DNA from: JAQVEM01 sp964556165
GTDB lineage: Bacteria; Actinomycetota; Humimicrobiia; Humimicrobiales; Humimicrobiaceae
Length of the DNA stretch: 64,000 nt
Assembly (NCBI GenBank): GCA_964556165.1
Contig: CAZKVH010000001.1
Location: 1-64,000 of the forward strand
Reading direction: 5' to 3'
Part shown: piece by piece, positions 1 to 7,204 of the stretch
How positions within the stretch are numbered: position 1 is the first letter of the stretch
How the letters are laid out: every line of letters begins with the position of its first letter
The notes under the pieces: model-generated
Told to the model about the DNA's origin: nothing
Seen by the model: the letters and a program-made list of their open reading frames with translations, nothing else
The model's database searches: none
Program-made: the position numbers and the translations under genes

Positions 1-5
1 GCGCT

Positions 6-92
6 GGGCGAATGGCGGAATTGGTAGACGCGCTAGGTTCAGGACTTAGTGTTCGTGAGGACATGGGGGTTCAAGTCCCCCTTCGCCCACCA
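6..92 (+). tRNA. tRNA-Leu(CAG)
   Basis: A seven-pair acceptor stem (GGGCGAA with TTCGCCC) encloses a D arm, an anticodon stem CTAGG/CTTAG with loop TTCAGGA (anticodon CAG at 40-42), a variable arm and a TPsiC arm. The CCA end is encoded at 90-92. The variable arm fits leucine tRNA. Confidence 0.96.
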
Positions 93-235
93 TAAAATGG
101 CTCTTCACCAATAAAAGGGGGCAACCCGCTCTCTAACAACATAGCGTTCTAACTCTCAGTCTGTAGTTTTTAAAAGTTCATAAATTCATAAGATATACTT
201 AAAATCATTTCTATTTTTAACAATTGAAGTGCTAT

Positions 236-283
236 AATAAATCTGCTTCTTAAGGTTTATTAAGGGACAGATTTATTCTTTTT
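236..283 (+). terminator. Long hairpin with T-run upstream of tRNA-Ala
   Basis: A perfect 10-pair stem (236-245 with 268-277) continues inward through a mismatch and two G-T pairs to a 5-pair stem (249-253 with 260-264) and a six-base loop. A run of five T follows at 279-283. It looks like an intrinsic terminator for transcription arriving from tRNA-Leu. A TGCTATAAT-like -10 box at 230-238 overlaps its left edge, so a tRNA-Ala transcript could also begin within the hairpin. Confidence 0.5.
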
Positions 284-294
284 AAAAATTAAGT

Positions 295-369
295 GGGGAT
301 GTAGTTCAGTGGGAGAACGCTTGTCTGGCAGACAAGAGGTCGGCGGTTCAACTCCGCTCATCTCCACCA
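295..369 (+). tRNA. tRNA-Ala(GGC)
   Basis: The acceptor stem GGGGATG pairs with CATCTCC. Its third pair is G-T, the G3:U70 identity element of alanine tRNA. The anticodon stem CTTGT/ACAAG carries loop CTGGCAG with anticodon GGC at 327-329. CCA is encoded at 367-369. Confidence 0.96.
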
Positions 370-615
370 TTTCTTTAATTCATTTATCCTTTAAAGAAAG
401 TGTATCTTTTGAAGTTTACAGAAACCTAAAGATAGAGCAAGACGTCTTTATAAAAATGAATACATAAGTGAATATATATAAATTATGTATATATAAAATA
501 TAAATTATTTACTACCGCCTTAATATTTATTAGGTAATAGTTAAATAATTTAAAAATAGTTATCAAGTTTCTTAAATATTATTTTTTTTAGTTTGTAAAA
601 AAAGAGAGGAGAAAA

Positions 616-1209
616 ATGGATACAGTAAGAATAAAGCCTGAAAAAGAGCTAAAAACAATTTGGTATATTTCATGGGCCGTTTCATTTGCAATAGTAATAC
701 TTTCTACAGTTGGTTTTATGTTTCTAGCAGAGATCTGGCTTATTGTGGCTTTAATTTTTTTCTGGTTTTTAATTTCTATACCTGTAATTATATGGATTCC
801 TGCTGCTTTTAAGGTAATCGAATATTGCATTGACGATGAGGGAGTAAAAATGAAGGGTGGGGTGATATGGAAAAAACAGGTTACTGTTCCATACTCCAAA
901 ATTACCAATGTTGATATTACCCAGGGTCCAGTGCAGAGGCATTTTAATATAGGGACCATACATGTACAGACTGCCGGAGCCGGGGGACAGCAGGGGCAAA
1001 AAGCAGAGCTTAAAATGAACGGGATAAGAGAACTTGAAGTGGTAAGGGATATCATCGTAAAAGAAGTTAAAAGCCTGACATATGCTCCGGCTGGAGATAT
1101 TACAAAAAAAGAAACAGTCACAGCACCGGATAGCAAATCCGTATTTGAAAATATTTTAACAGAGCTCAGTGAAATAAAAAATTTGCTTGTTAAAAGGCAT
1201 GATGGCTAA
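616..1209 (+). CDS. Membrane protein with bacterial PH domain (YdbS-like)
   Basis: This 197-residue protein has two closely spaced hydrophobic segments near the N-terminus (about residues 17-38 and 42-64). A soluble domain follows with the pattern of bacterial PH (bPH_2, YdbS/YdbT) proteins: 'CIDDEGVKMKGGVIWKK' then 'VPYSKITNVDITQGPVQRHF'. Such proteins sit in the cytoplasmic membrane with the PH fold inside; their substrate is not known. The ATG is preceded by an AGAGGAG Shine-Dalgarno sequence. The C-terminal 40 residues are charged and may form a helix. The gene appears monocistronic: a tRNA lies upstream and ychF follows after about 85 bp. Family assignment is good; the role is unknown. 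Confidence 0.75.
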   Translation: MDTVRIKPEKELKTIWYISWAVSFAIVILSTVGFMFLAEIWLIVALIFFWFLISIPVIIWIPAAFKVIEYCIDDEGVKMKGGVIWKKQVTVPYSKITNVDITQGPVQRHFNIGTIHVQTAGAGGQQGQKAELKMNGIRELEVVRDIIVKEVKSLTYAPAGDITKKETVTAPDSKSVFENILTELSEIKNLLVKRHDG

Positions 1210-1295
1210 AAGCTAAATCAAAAAAGAATAATTCTTCACTTTTTATGTAAATATTTTATTATAGTAAGTAATAAAATATAACACTGGAGTTCAAA

Positions 1296-2393
1296 ATTAA
1301 ACTTGGGATAATAGGCCTTCCCAATGTAGGGAAGAGCACGTTATTTAACGCAATAACTGCAGCTGGAGCAGCAGTTTCAAACTATCCATTCTGCACAGTA
1401 GAGCCCAACATAGCTACAGTGCCTGTTCCTGACACGAGGCTGGAAGAGCTGTCAAAAATAATAAAGCCGGAGAAAGTCACGCATGCAATAATTGAGTTTG
1501 TGGATATAGCCGGCCTTGTAGAAGGAGCGAGCAAAGGAGAAGGTCTTGGAAATAAATTCCTCTCTCATATTCGTGAAGTAGATGCTGTGATCCATGTCGT
1601 AAGGTGTTTCAAGGATGAAAAAATTTCACATGTATATTCCGGTGTTGAACCCGTAAGGGATTTAGAAGTAGTAAGGACAGAATTAATTCTTTCTGATATT
1701 GAAAGAGTAGAGAATAGACTTGAAAAAGTTCATAGAATGGCAAAAAGTGGAGAGAAAAAATATGTTTTAGAATATGAGTTATTGCAGAGAGTAAGAGAAA
1801 ATCTATTAAAAGGCGTTTCAATCAGGAATCTGGAATTACATGAAGAAGAGATGGAATTGCTCGACCAATTATTTTTAATATCCGGCAAACCTGTACTATA
1901 TGCAGCGAATATTAATGAGAGTGATATAGGAAAAAATGTCGAAAACATACCTGCTGTGAAAGAACTTCTTGATTATGCCTCTAAAGAGGGTTCAGAGGTA
2001 GTAGCTATAAGCGCTAAAATAGAAGAGGAAATTCTGCAGCTTGATGAAGATGAGAGAGGCTTATTTGCCAAAGAGCTTGGTATATCTGAATCAGGTATAG
2101 ACAGGCTGGTAACAACATGCTATAGGTTGCTTGGTCTTATAAGCTTTATAACCGTAAAACTCCCTGAGATAAGAGCCTGGACGGTAAAAAACGGAACCAT
2201 AGCATATGAAGCAGCGGGTAAAATACATTCAGATTTCCAGAAAGGTTTTATATGCGTTGAAATAATAGACTATGAAACACTTATAGGTCTAGGCTCTTAT
2301 ACTTTAGCAAAGGAAAAGGGTCTTGTAAGGCGTGAAGGAAAAGAATATATAATGAAAGATGGAGATATAGCCCTTTTTAAGTTTAATGTATAA
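1296..2393 (+). CDS. ychF: Redox-regulated ATPase YchF (Obg family), ATT start
   Basis: YchF/Ola1 is a ribosome-associated P-loop NTPase that prefers ATP. The first ATG in frame (1419) would drop the P-loop, but the same frame stays open upstream and encodes the Walker A motif GLPNVGKST. I place the start at ATT 1296, giving KLGIIGLPNVGKST right after the initiator, as is usual for YchF. A GGAG Shine-Dalgarno sequence lies at 1286-1289, six bases before ATT. The protein is then 365 residues, the normal family length. G3 is DIAGLVEGA (around residue 70), and the C-terminal TGS domain runs from about residue 278 to the end. A CTG at 1284 is the only other candidate and lies on the Shine-Dalgarno sequence itself. 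Confidence 0.93.
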   Translation: MKLGIIGLPNVGKSTLFNAITAAGAAVSNYPFCTVEPNIATVPVPDTRLEELSKIIKPEKVTHAIIEFVDIAGLVEGASKGEGLGNKFLSHIREVDAVIHVVRCFKDEKISHVYSGVEPVRDLEVVRTELILSDIERVENRLEKVHRMAKSGEKKYVLEYELLQRVRENLLKGVSIRNLELHEEEMELLDQLFLISGKPVLYAANINESDIGKNVENIPAVKELLDYASKEGSEVVAISAKIEEEILQLDEDERGLFAKELGISESGIDRLVTTCYRLLGLISFITVKLPEIRAWTVKNGTIAYEAAGKIHSDFQKGFICVEIIDYETLIGLGSYTLAKEKGLVRREGKEYIMKDGDIALFKFNV

Positions 2394-2394
2394 A

Positions 2395-2423
2395 TTGAGT
2401 TTTCAAACATTCATTTGTATAAT
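2395..2423 (+). promoter_or_regulatory. Sigma-70-type promoter upstream of CARDB-like gene
   Basis: A -35 box TTGAGT (2395-2400) and a -10 box TATAAT (2418-2423) are separated by 17 bp. They lie just after the ychF stop codon and 71 bp upstream of the next start. Confidence 0.5.
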
Positions 2424-2432
2424 GATTTTATT

Positions 2433-2458
2433 GATAGAGGGTTCTTTATCATTATTTT
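2433..2458 (+). terminator. Possible terminator or leader hairpin after ychF
   Basis: GATAGAG (2433-2439) pairs with CTTTATC (2444-2450), with one G-T pair and loop GGTT. ATTATTTT follows. An alternative outer pairing joins 2421-2429 to 2459-2467. It could end the ychF transcript or lie in the leader of the next gene. Confidence 0.4.
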
Positions 2459-2493
2459 AAAATCATTATTTTTATAGGTCAGGAAGGATATTT

Positions 2494-3516
2494 TTGGAGA
2501 GAAGAGGCAGAAGAGAATCAATAATAACTTTAATAATAATGGTTATAATTGTTCTTGTAATTATAAGCTTTCTTTCTGGTTTATGGAACTTCGATACAGG
2601 GAAAAAAGAATTAACTGATGAAGTAAGGCAGGACAGTCTGGACTATGTTAATCCTGTATCAGTTTATGTTCAGCAATCAAATAAAATTTCTTATGATTTT
2701 TTCAATATTCTGGATAGAGCAAGCGATATGACACGGGAAGACCTTGATAGTGAGCTTCTTGCAATAATTGAGGACAGCAGGATCGTTCTTGAAAAAAATG
2801 AAAACTTAAGCCCACCCGAAATTTTTGAGGTTGCGCATGGTTATCTACAGCTGGTTTTTGAAATGAGAAATAGGGCATATGAAAATTTTAAGCCGGCACT
2901 ATCTAATGTACTGCAGGACCTTGACCTTGACATATCGACAACCCAGATAACTGGAACATTTTTAGATATGTATATGAGTGATGAAATATATTTGTCTTTC
3001 CAGGATAAGTTAAAAGAATCCGGAGAGGAATTAGGCATAAGCAATCTTACTATATTAGATTCAATAGCCCTGAAAGATAGAAATCTGACCGATACACAGG
3101 AGGTGGTAGATTTTATTTCAAAGATTGAATCTGCACCAGAGCTAAAGGAAAGAAGAGGCGTGGCAGTTATCGAGGATAGCGTGGAGTTTAATCCAGGTGT
3201 AAGTAACAGTCAGGGGGACTACTGGATAATAGGCAGTGGTTCCGAGATAAATGTAAGCATTACAATAGAAAATCAGGGGAATGTTACAGAAAATGATGTA
3301 GATGTAATTATGAAATATATGAGCGAAGATGAGGTTATAGATGAAAAGAAATATACTATATCGGAAATTAATCCATCTGAAAAAAAAGTTGTTGAGATAT
3401 CAGGATTTGCTGCCTATCCGGGAAGGAAGTGTCAGATAGTCATAACAGCAGGGCCTGTTCCCGATGAAGTATTTTTAGGAAATAATACAGCCACTTTTAA
3501 ATTTATGATGGATTAG
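2494..3516 (+). CDS. Membrane-anchored protein with C-terminal CARDB-like domain
   Basis: The protein has 340 residues and a TTG start preceded by AGGAAGGA (2481-2488). A basic N-terminus (ERRGRRE) leads into one transmembrane helix (about residues 9-29), so the bulk should be extracytoplasmic. Residues 35-215 are mostly helical and charged, with no family I recognise. From about residue 235 the pattern 'INVSITIENQGNVTENDVDVIMKY' and later 'GNNTATFKF' resembles CARDB, an Ig-like cell-adhesion/envelope domain. The next gene downstream is an M23 peptidase, so an envelope role is plausible, but the two have separate spacing (125 bp) and may not be co-transcribed. The function is unknown. Confidence 0.7.
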   Translation: MERRGRRESIITLIIMVIIVLVIISFLSGLWNFDTGKKELTDEVRQDSLDYVNPVSVYVQQSNKISYDFFNILDRASDMTREDLDSELLAIIEDSRIVLEKNENLSPPEIFEVAHGYLQLVFEMRNRAYENFKPALSNVLQDLDLDISTTQITGTFLDMYMSDEIYLSFQDKLKESGEELGISNLTILDSIALKDRNLTDTQEVVDFISKIESAPELKERRGVAVIEDSVEFNPGVSNSQGDYWIIGSGSEINVSITIENQGNVTENDVDVIMKYMSEDEVIDEKKYTISEINPSEKKVVEISGFAAYPGRKCQIVITAGPVPDEVFLGNNTATFKFMMD

Positions 3517-3641
3517 AATAAGTCTAAAAAGGCAGTATCAGTCTGCTATAACCTGACTATTTACTTATAAGTTATGGGGGTTTCCCATATAAGAATTATC
3601 GGGTATAATATTATATCAAATTTTAAAATATAATTTTTTTT

Positions 3642-4598
3642 ATGGATGATAAGAAGCATAAGTATTTTACCCTTCTGATTTTATCAGATGCGAAATCAGG
3701 AATACGTAAGATAAAAATAACACATAATTTATTAAGAATATTATTCATAACAATTGTTATAATAATGGCGTCTGCAGTGATTCTGGTCTCAGATTTATTT
3801 ATAATCAGGCAGGAACTAAACGAGAAAGTAGCTGAGCTGGAGAGGGTGAAATACAAGGTTAATTATAAAGAAGTTGAGCTTGCCAATCTTGAGAAAAAGA
3901 CTAAAGAAATTGAGACAAAGACGAAGATTCTTGAGAGTTATTTAAAAGAAGTAGAAGACCTTGACCGTATGGTGAGGGATATAACCGGAAAAGGTGGGTA
4001 TGGAGAAGAAGTAGCGGTTTATGCTTCTGATCTAACTTCTAATATTAAATTTGACGAAGATACAGATGAAATTTATTATTATATAAGCGATCAGGAAGAG
4101 GGACTGGATGATATAGACGCTCTTCTTGACGATCTTTTAAGCAAAGCTCCTGAATTATCAGAGATACTCTCAGAGGATAAGAAAAATATGGAGGACCATA
4201 TATATCTTATGGAGCATACTCCAAATATGTGGCCTACATGGGGAACAATTACCTCGCTTTTCGGTGAGAGAAGGAGGGGTTATATACATAAAGGACTGGA
4301 TATTGCTAATAGTACTGGCACCAATATACAGGCAACTGCAAGCGGAGTGGTGATTTATGCGGGTTGGCATGGGAACTACGGGAAAAAGATTATAATACAT
4401 CACGGGTTTGGTTATACGACAGTATATGCACATCTCAGCAAGTTTTATGTTAGTGTGGGCGATGAAGTAAAACAGGGTGATATAATAGCGGCGATGGGTA
4501 ATACAGGACATAGTACAGGCCCACATCTGCATTATGAGGTACTTGTAAATAGCATTCCAAATGACCCCATGGATTTTCTTCCAGAGGTGGTACGCTAA
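3642..4598 (+). CDS. Membrane-anchored M23 (LytM-type) peptidoglycan endopeptidase
   Basis: The 318-residue protein has an N-terminal membrane anchor (about residues 26-48) and a charged coiled coil (about 52-100). Its C-terminal M23 zinc metallopeptidase domain spans about residues 190-315. The zinc and catalytic motifs are intact: HKGLD (H216, D220) and HLH (H295, H297), in the contexts 'GDIIAAMGNTG' and 'GPHLHYEV'. M23 enzymes of this layout cut peptide cross-links in the wall during growth or division, or activate other hydrolases. No Shine-Dalgarno sequence precedes the ATG. A TATAAT at 3629-3634 sits seven bases before the ATG, which would suit a leaderless mRNA; another TATAAT lies at 3604-3609. 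Confidence 0.9.
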   Translation: MDDKKHKYFTLLILSDAKSGIRKIKITHNLLRILFITIVIIMASAVILVSDLFIIRQELNEKVAELERVKYKVNYKEVELANLEKKTKEIETKTKILESYLKEVEDLDRMVRDITGKGGYGEEVAVYASDLTSNIKFDEDTDEIYYYISDQEEGLDDIDALLDDLLSKAPELSEILSEDKKNMEDHIYLMEHTPNMWPTWGTITSLFGERRRGYIHKGLDIANSTGTNIQATASGVVIYAGWHGNYGKKIIIHHGFGYTTVYAHLSKFYVSVGDEVKQGDIIAAMGNTGHSTGPHLHYEVLVNSIPNDPMDFLPEVVR

Positions 4599-4704
4599 TT
4601 TACAAATCTTATTTTGTTTTATATTATTTTCAATCAATAAAGAGGATATTGTATTATAATTTTTTTATTATAATTAGTCACGAAAAGGGAAGCATTATTA
4701 AGTT

Positions 4705-5568
4705 ATGAGTATAAAAAAGAAAATAGCTTATCTGGGTCCATCTGGGACATTTACAGAAGAGGCTCTGGATAAGTTTGTCATTGAGCCAGATAAGATAGAA
4801 AAAATACCCTGTGCGACTGTCGTTGAAGTTATAAAGAGCGTGGACAGAGGATATGCTGATGAAGGGCTGGTTCCTATCGAGAACTCCATTGAAGGTTCGG
4901 TAAATATTACTCTTGATATTCTTACCTTTGAGAGCGAGGCGAAGATAATAGGAGAAATTAGTATTCCTGTTAAACACAGCCTAATTGGAAAGAAAAAGAT
5001 TAAACTAAAAGACATAAAAAAAGTCATATCTCATCCTCACGCTACTGCACAGTGCAGAAAGTTTTTATCGACAAGTTTGAAGAATATAGAGATTGTCGCT
5101 GCAAATAGCACTGCAGAGGCTGTTAAAATACTTAGAGAAGAGGATGATAGTATAGCTGCGATAGGTACGAAGGTCGCAGCAGGTATTTATGGTCTGGAAG
5201 TTATAGAAAATGATATCGAAGACAATAAGGATAATAAAACCAGATTTGTTTTTATTGGTAACAAGATACAACCAAAAACGGGTAACGACAAGACTTCTAT
5301 AGTCTGCTTTCTTAAAGAGGACAGGCCTGGAAGTTTATATAATATACTGGGTGAATTTGCAAGCAGGAATATAAATTTAACAAGGCTCGAGTCAAGACCT
5401 GCAAAAAAGAATCTGGGAGATTATGTTTTTATGATAGACCTTGATGGTCATTTATATGATGATAATGTTTTTGAGGCGATAGAGGTTTTAAGAAAAACCG
5501 TTTATCTTGTAAAGATTCTTGGTTCTTACCCCAGGTGGCTTTCTGGTGATAAGAATAATAGCATATAG
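4705..5568 (+). CDS. pheA: Prephenate dehydratase
   Basis: Converts prephenate to phenylpyruvate in phenylalanine synthesis. The 287-residue monofunctional form has the N-terminal signature 'YLGPSGTFTEEAL' (from residue 9), the conserved 'VPIENSIEGSV' loop, and the catalytic T-R-F triplet in 'NKTRFVFIG'. A C-terminal ACT domain (about 198-275, 'GSLYNILGEFASRNINLTRLESRP') contains the ESRP element involved in phenylalanine feedback in this family. There is no fused chorismate mutase. The stop codon lies 12 bp before serS, so the two are probably co-transcribed. No other aromatic pathway gene is nearby. Confidence 0.95.
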   Translation: MSIKKKIAYLGPSGTFTEEALDKFVIEPDKIEKIPCATVVEVIKSVDRGYADEGLVPIENSIEGSVNITLDILTFESEAKIIGEISIPVKHSLIGKKKIKLKDIKKVISHPHATAQCRKFLSTSLKNIEIVAANSTAEAVKILREEDDSIAAIGTKVAAGIYGLEVIENDIEDNKDNKTRFVFIGNKIQPKTGNDKTSIVCFLKEDRPGSLYNILGEFASRNINLTRLESRPAKKNLGDYVFMIDLDGHLYDDNVFEAIEVLRKTVYLVKILGSYPRWLSGDKNNSI

Positions 5569-5580
5569 CAGGGAGAATAG

Positions 5581-6843
5581 ATGATTGATATAGAATTATT
5601 TAGAAAAAAACCAGAGGTTTTTAAGAACGAGATAGAAAAAAGAGGTTTGAAAATTGATACCGATATTGGTATGGAATTGGATAAAAGAAGAAGAGGCCTG
5701 ATAGTTAGAATTGAAGGTTTGAAATATGAAAAAAACCTTACCTCGAAGGTAGTTCCCAATCTTACAGGCGATGCGAAGGAAGAAAAGATCAGGCAGATGA
5801 GGAAGATAAATGAAGTTCTCAAAAATATAGAATCAGAATTTACGAATATAGAAAGAGACTTTTTTAATCATTTCTCAATGTATCCAAACTTATCTCATAA
5901 AACCACGCCTGTAGGAAAAGACGAGAGCGGGAACGTTGTTCATTCTTATTTCGGAAATAAGCCGGATTTTGACTTTAAACCACTGAATCATATCGAACTT
6001 GGCACCAGACTGGATATTCTTGATGAGAAAAGGGCAGCAAAAGTTTCTGGTTCAAGATTTGTTTTTCTTAAAAACGAAGCAGTATTTCTGGAGTTTGCAT
6101 TGATACAATATGTCCTGAACACATTGGTCAAAAAGAATTTTTCACTATTGATACCGCCTGTTCTTGTGAAAGAAATGGCAATGTATGGTACCGGGTTTTT
6201 CCCTGTTGAGGAGACCCAGTATTATAAAACAGAAATTGATAACCTGTATTTAGCAGGCACCTCCGAGGTTCCGCTCTGCGCTTACCATAGTAATGAGTTT
6301 TTGGATGTTAATAGTCTTCCTTTAAAGTATGCTGCTTTTTCTACCTGTTTTAGAAGAGAGGCAGGAAGTTACGGAAAAGATATGGGCGGGCTTTTTAGAG
6401 TTCACCAGTTCGATAAGATTGAGATGTTTATTTTTGCACACCCAGAGCATTCATGGGATGAATTCGAGAGATTAAGGGAGACACTTGAGGAAATTATGCA
6501 GGGTCTAATGTTTCATTACCGTATTGTAAATATGTGTACGGGGGATATAGGGAATCCCAATGCAAAAAAATATGACCTCGAAGCATGGCTTCCGGGTCAG
6601 AAGAAATATAGAGAGCTGGCTTCATGCAGTCATGATACCGATTTCCAGTCAAGAAGATTGAATATAAAATACAGAGATGGTGGGCAAAAGGGTCTGGTGC
6701 ATACAATGAATAGTACAGCCTGTGCTGTCGGCAGAACCATGATAGCAATTTTTGAAAATTATCAGGAAAGTAATGGAGATATAATAGTTCCAGAGGTACT
6801 TCTTCCTTATATGGCAGAGATAAAAAAGATTTCAAAAAAGTAG
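5581..6843 (+). CDS. serS: Seryl-tRNA synthetase
   Basis: The 420-residue class II synthetase charges tRNA-Ser. Residues 1-105 form the helical tRNA-binding arm. The catalytic core shows motif 2 ('TCFRREAGSYGKDMGGLFRVHQF') and motif 3 ('VGRTMIAIFENYQ'). The length is typical for bacterial SerRS. The start ATG follows GGGAGA by a few bases. The gene sits 12 bp behind pheA, and about 100 bp downstream lies tRNA-Ser(UGA), the first of four serine tRNA genes in the next 10 kb. Confidence 0.97.
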   Translation: MIDIELFRKKPEVFKNEIEKRGLKIDTDIGMELDKRRRGLIVRIEGLKYEKNLTSKVVPNLTGDAKEEKIRQMRKINEVLKNIESEFTNIERDFFNHFSMYPNLSHKTTPVGKDESGNVVHSYFGNKPDFDFKPLNHIELGTRLDILDEKRAAKVSGSRFVFLKNEAVFLEFALIQYVLNTLVKKNFSLLIPPVLVKEMAMYGTGFFPVEETQYYKTEIDNLYLAGTSEVPLCAYHSNEFLDVNSLPLKYAAFSTCFRREAGSYGKDMGGLFRVHQFDKIEMFIFAHPEHSWDEFERLRETLEEIMQGLMFHYRIVNMCTGDIGNPNAKKYDLEAWLPGQKKYRELASCSHDTDFQSRRLNIKYRDGGQKGLVHTMNSTACAVGRTMIAIFENYQESNGDIIVPEVLLPYMAEIKKISKK

Positions 6844-6926
6844 CCCAGCTGTCCTGTGCTTACTTCTATCTGAATGATAATAATCTTAAGCTAAATAGAT
6901 AAATGCATTTATTAATATTGCTTTTA

Positions 6927-6935
6927 TGCTATAAT
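6927..6935 (+). promoter_or_regulatory. Extended -10 promoter element for tRNA-Ser(UGA)
   Basis: TGCTATAAT lies 10 bp before the tRNA, with TATAAT at 6930-6935. No convincing -35 box is visible. The same extended -10 recurs before tRNA-Ser(GGA) and PFOR. Confidence 0.5.
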
Positions 6936-6945
6936 TTTTTTGCCT

Positions 6946-7035
6946 GGAGAGGTGGCAGAGTGGTTGAATGCGGCGGTCTTGAAAACCGTTGAAGGTTTAT
7001 ACCTTCCGGGGGTTCAAATCCCTCCCTCTCCGCCA
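6946..7035 (+). tRNA. tRNA-Ser(UGA)
   Basis: The acceptor stem GGAGAGG pairs with CCTCTCC. The anticodon loop CTTGAAA carries TGA at 6980-6982. The long variable arm is typical of serine tRNA, and CCA is encoded at 7033-7035. The last 26 bases are identical to those of tRNA-Ser(GCU) at 10077-10102. Confidence 0.97.
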
Positions 7036-7204
7036 TTTATAATTTCGTGGAGCATTAAGGAATATTAAACTTATCTTAAATAACATAATTATTTAAAGCG
7101 CAATAGGCTTATAAAGATATTTTTGTTAGATAGAATTAATAATATAAAAAGTAGATATTATTTGTATAGATTATTGTGTTAAGTTAAATATTAATTTGAA
7201 AAGG

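Noticed and set aside
588..1136. Long leftward frame of 182 codons opposite the PH-domain gene
   Set aside because: It is the shadow of a clear domain protein on the plus strand, with no ribosome site or recognisable family.
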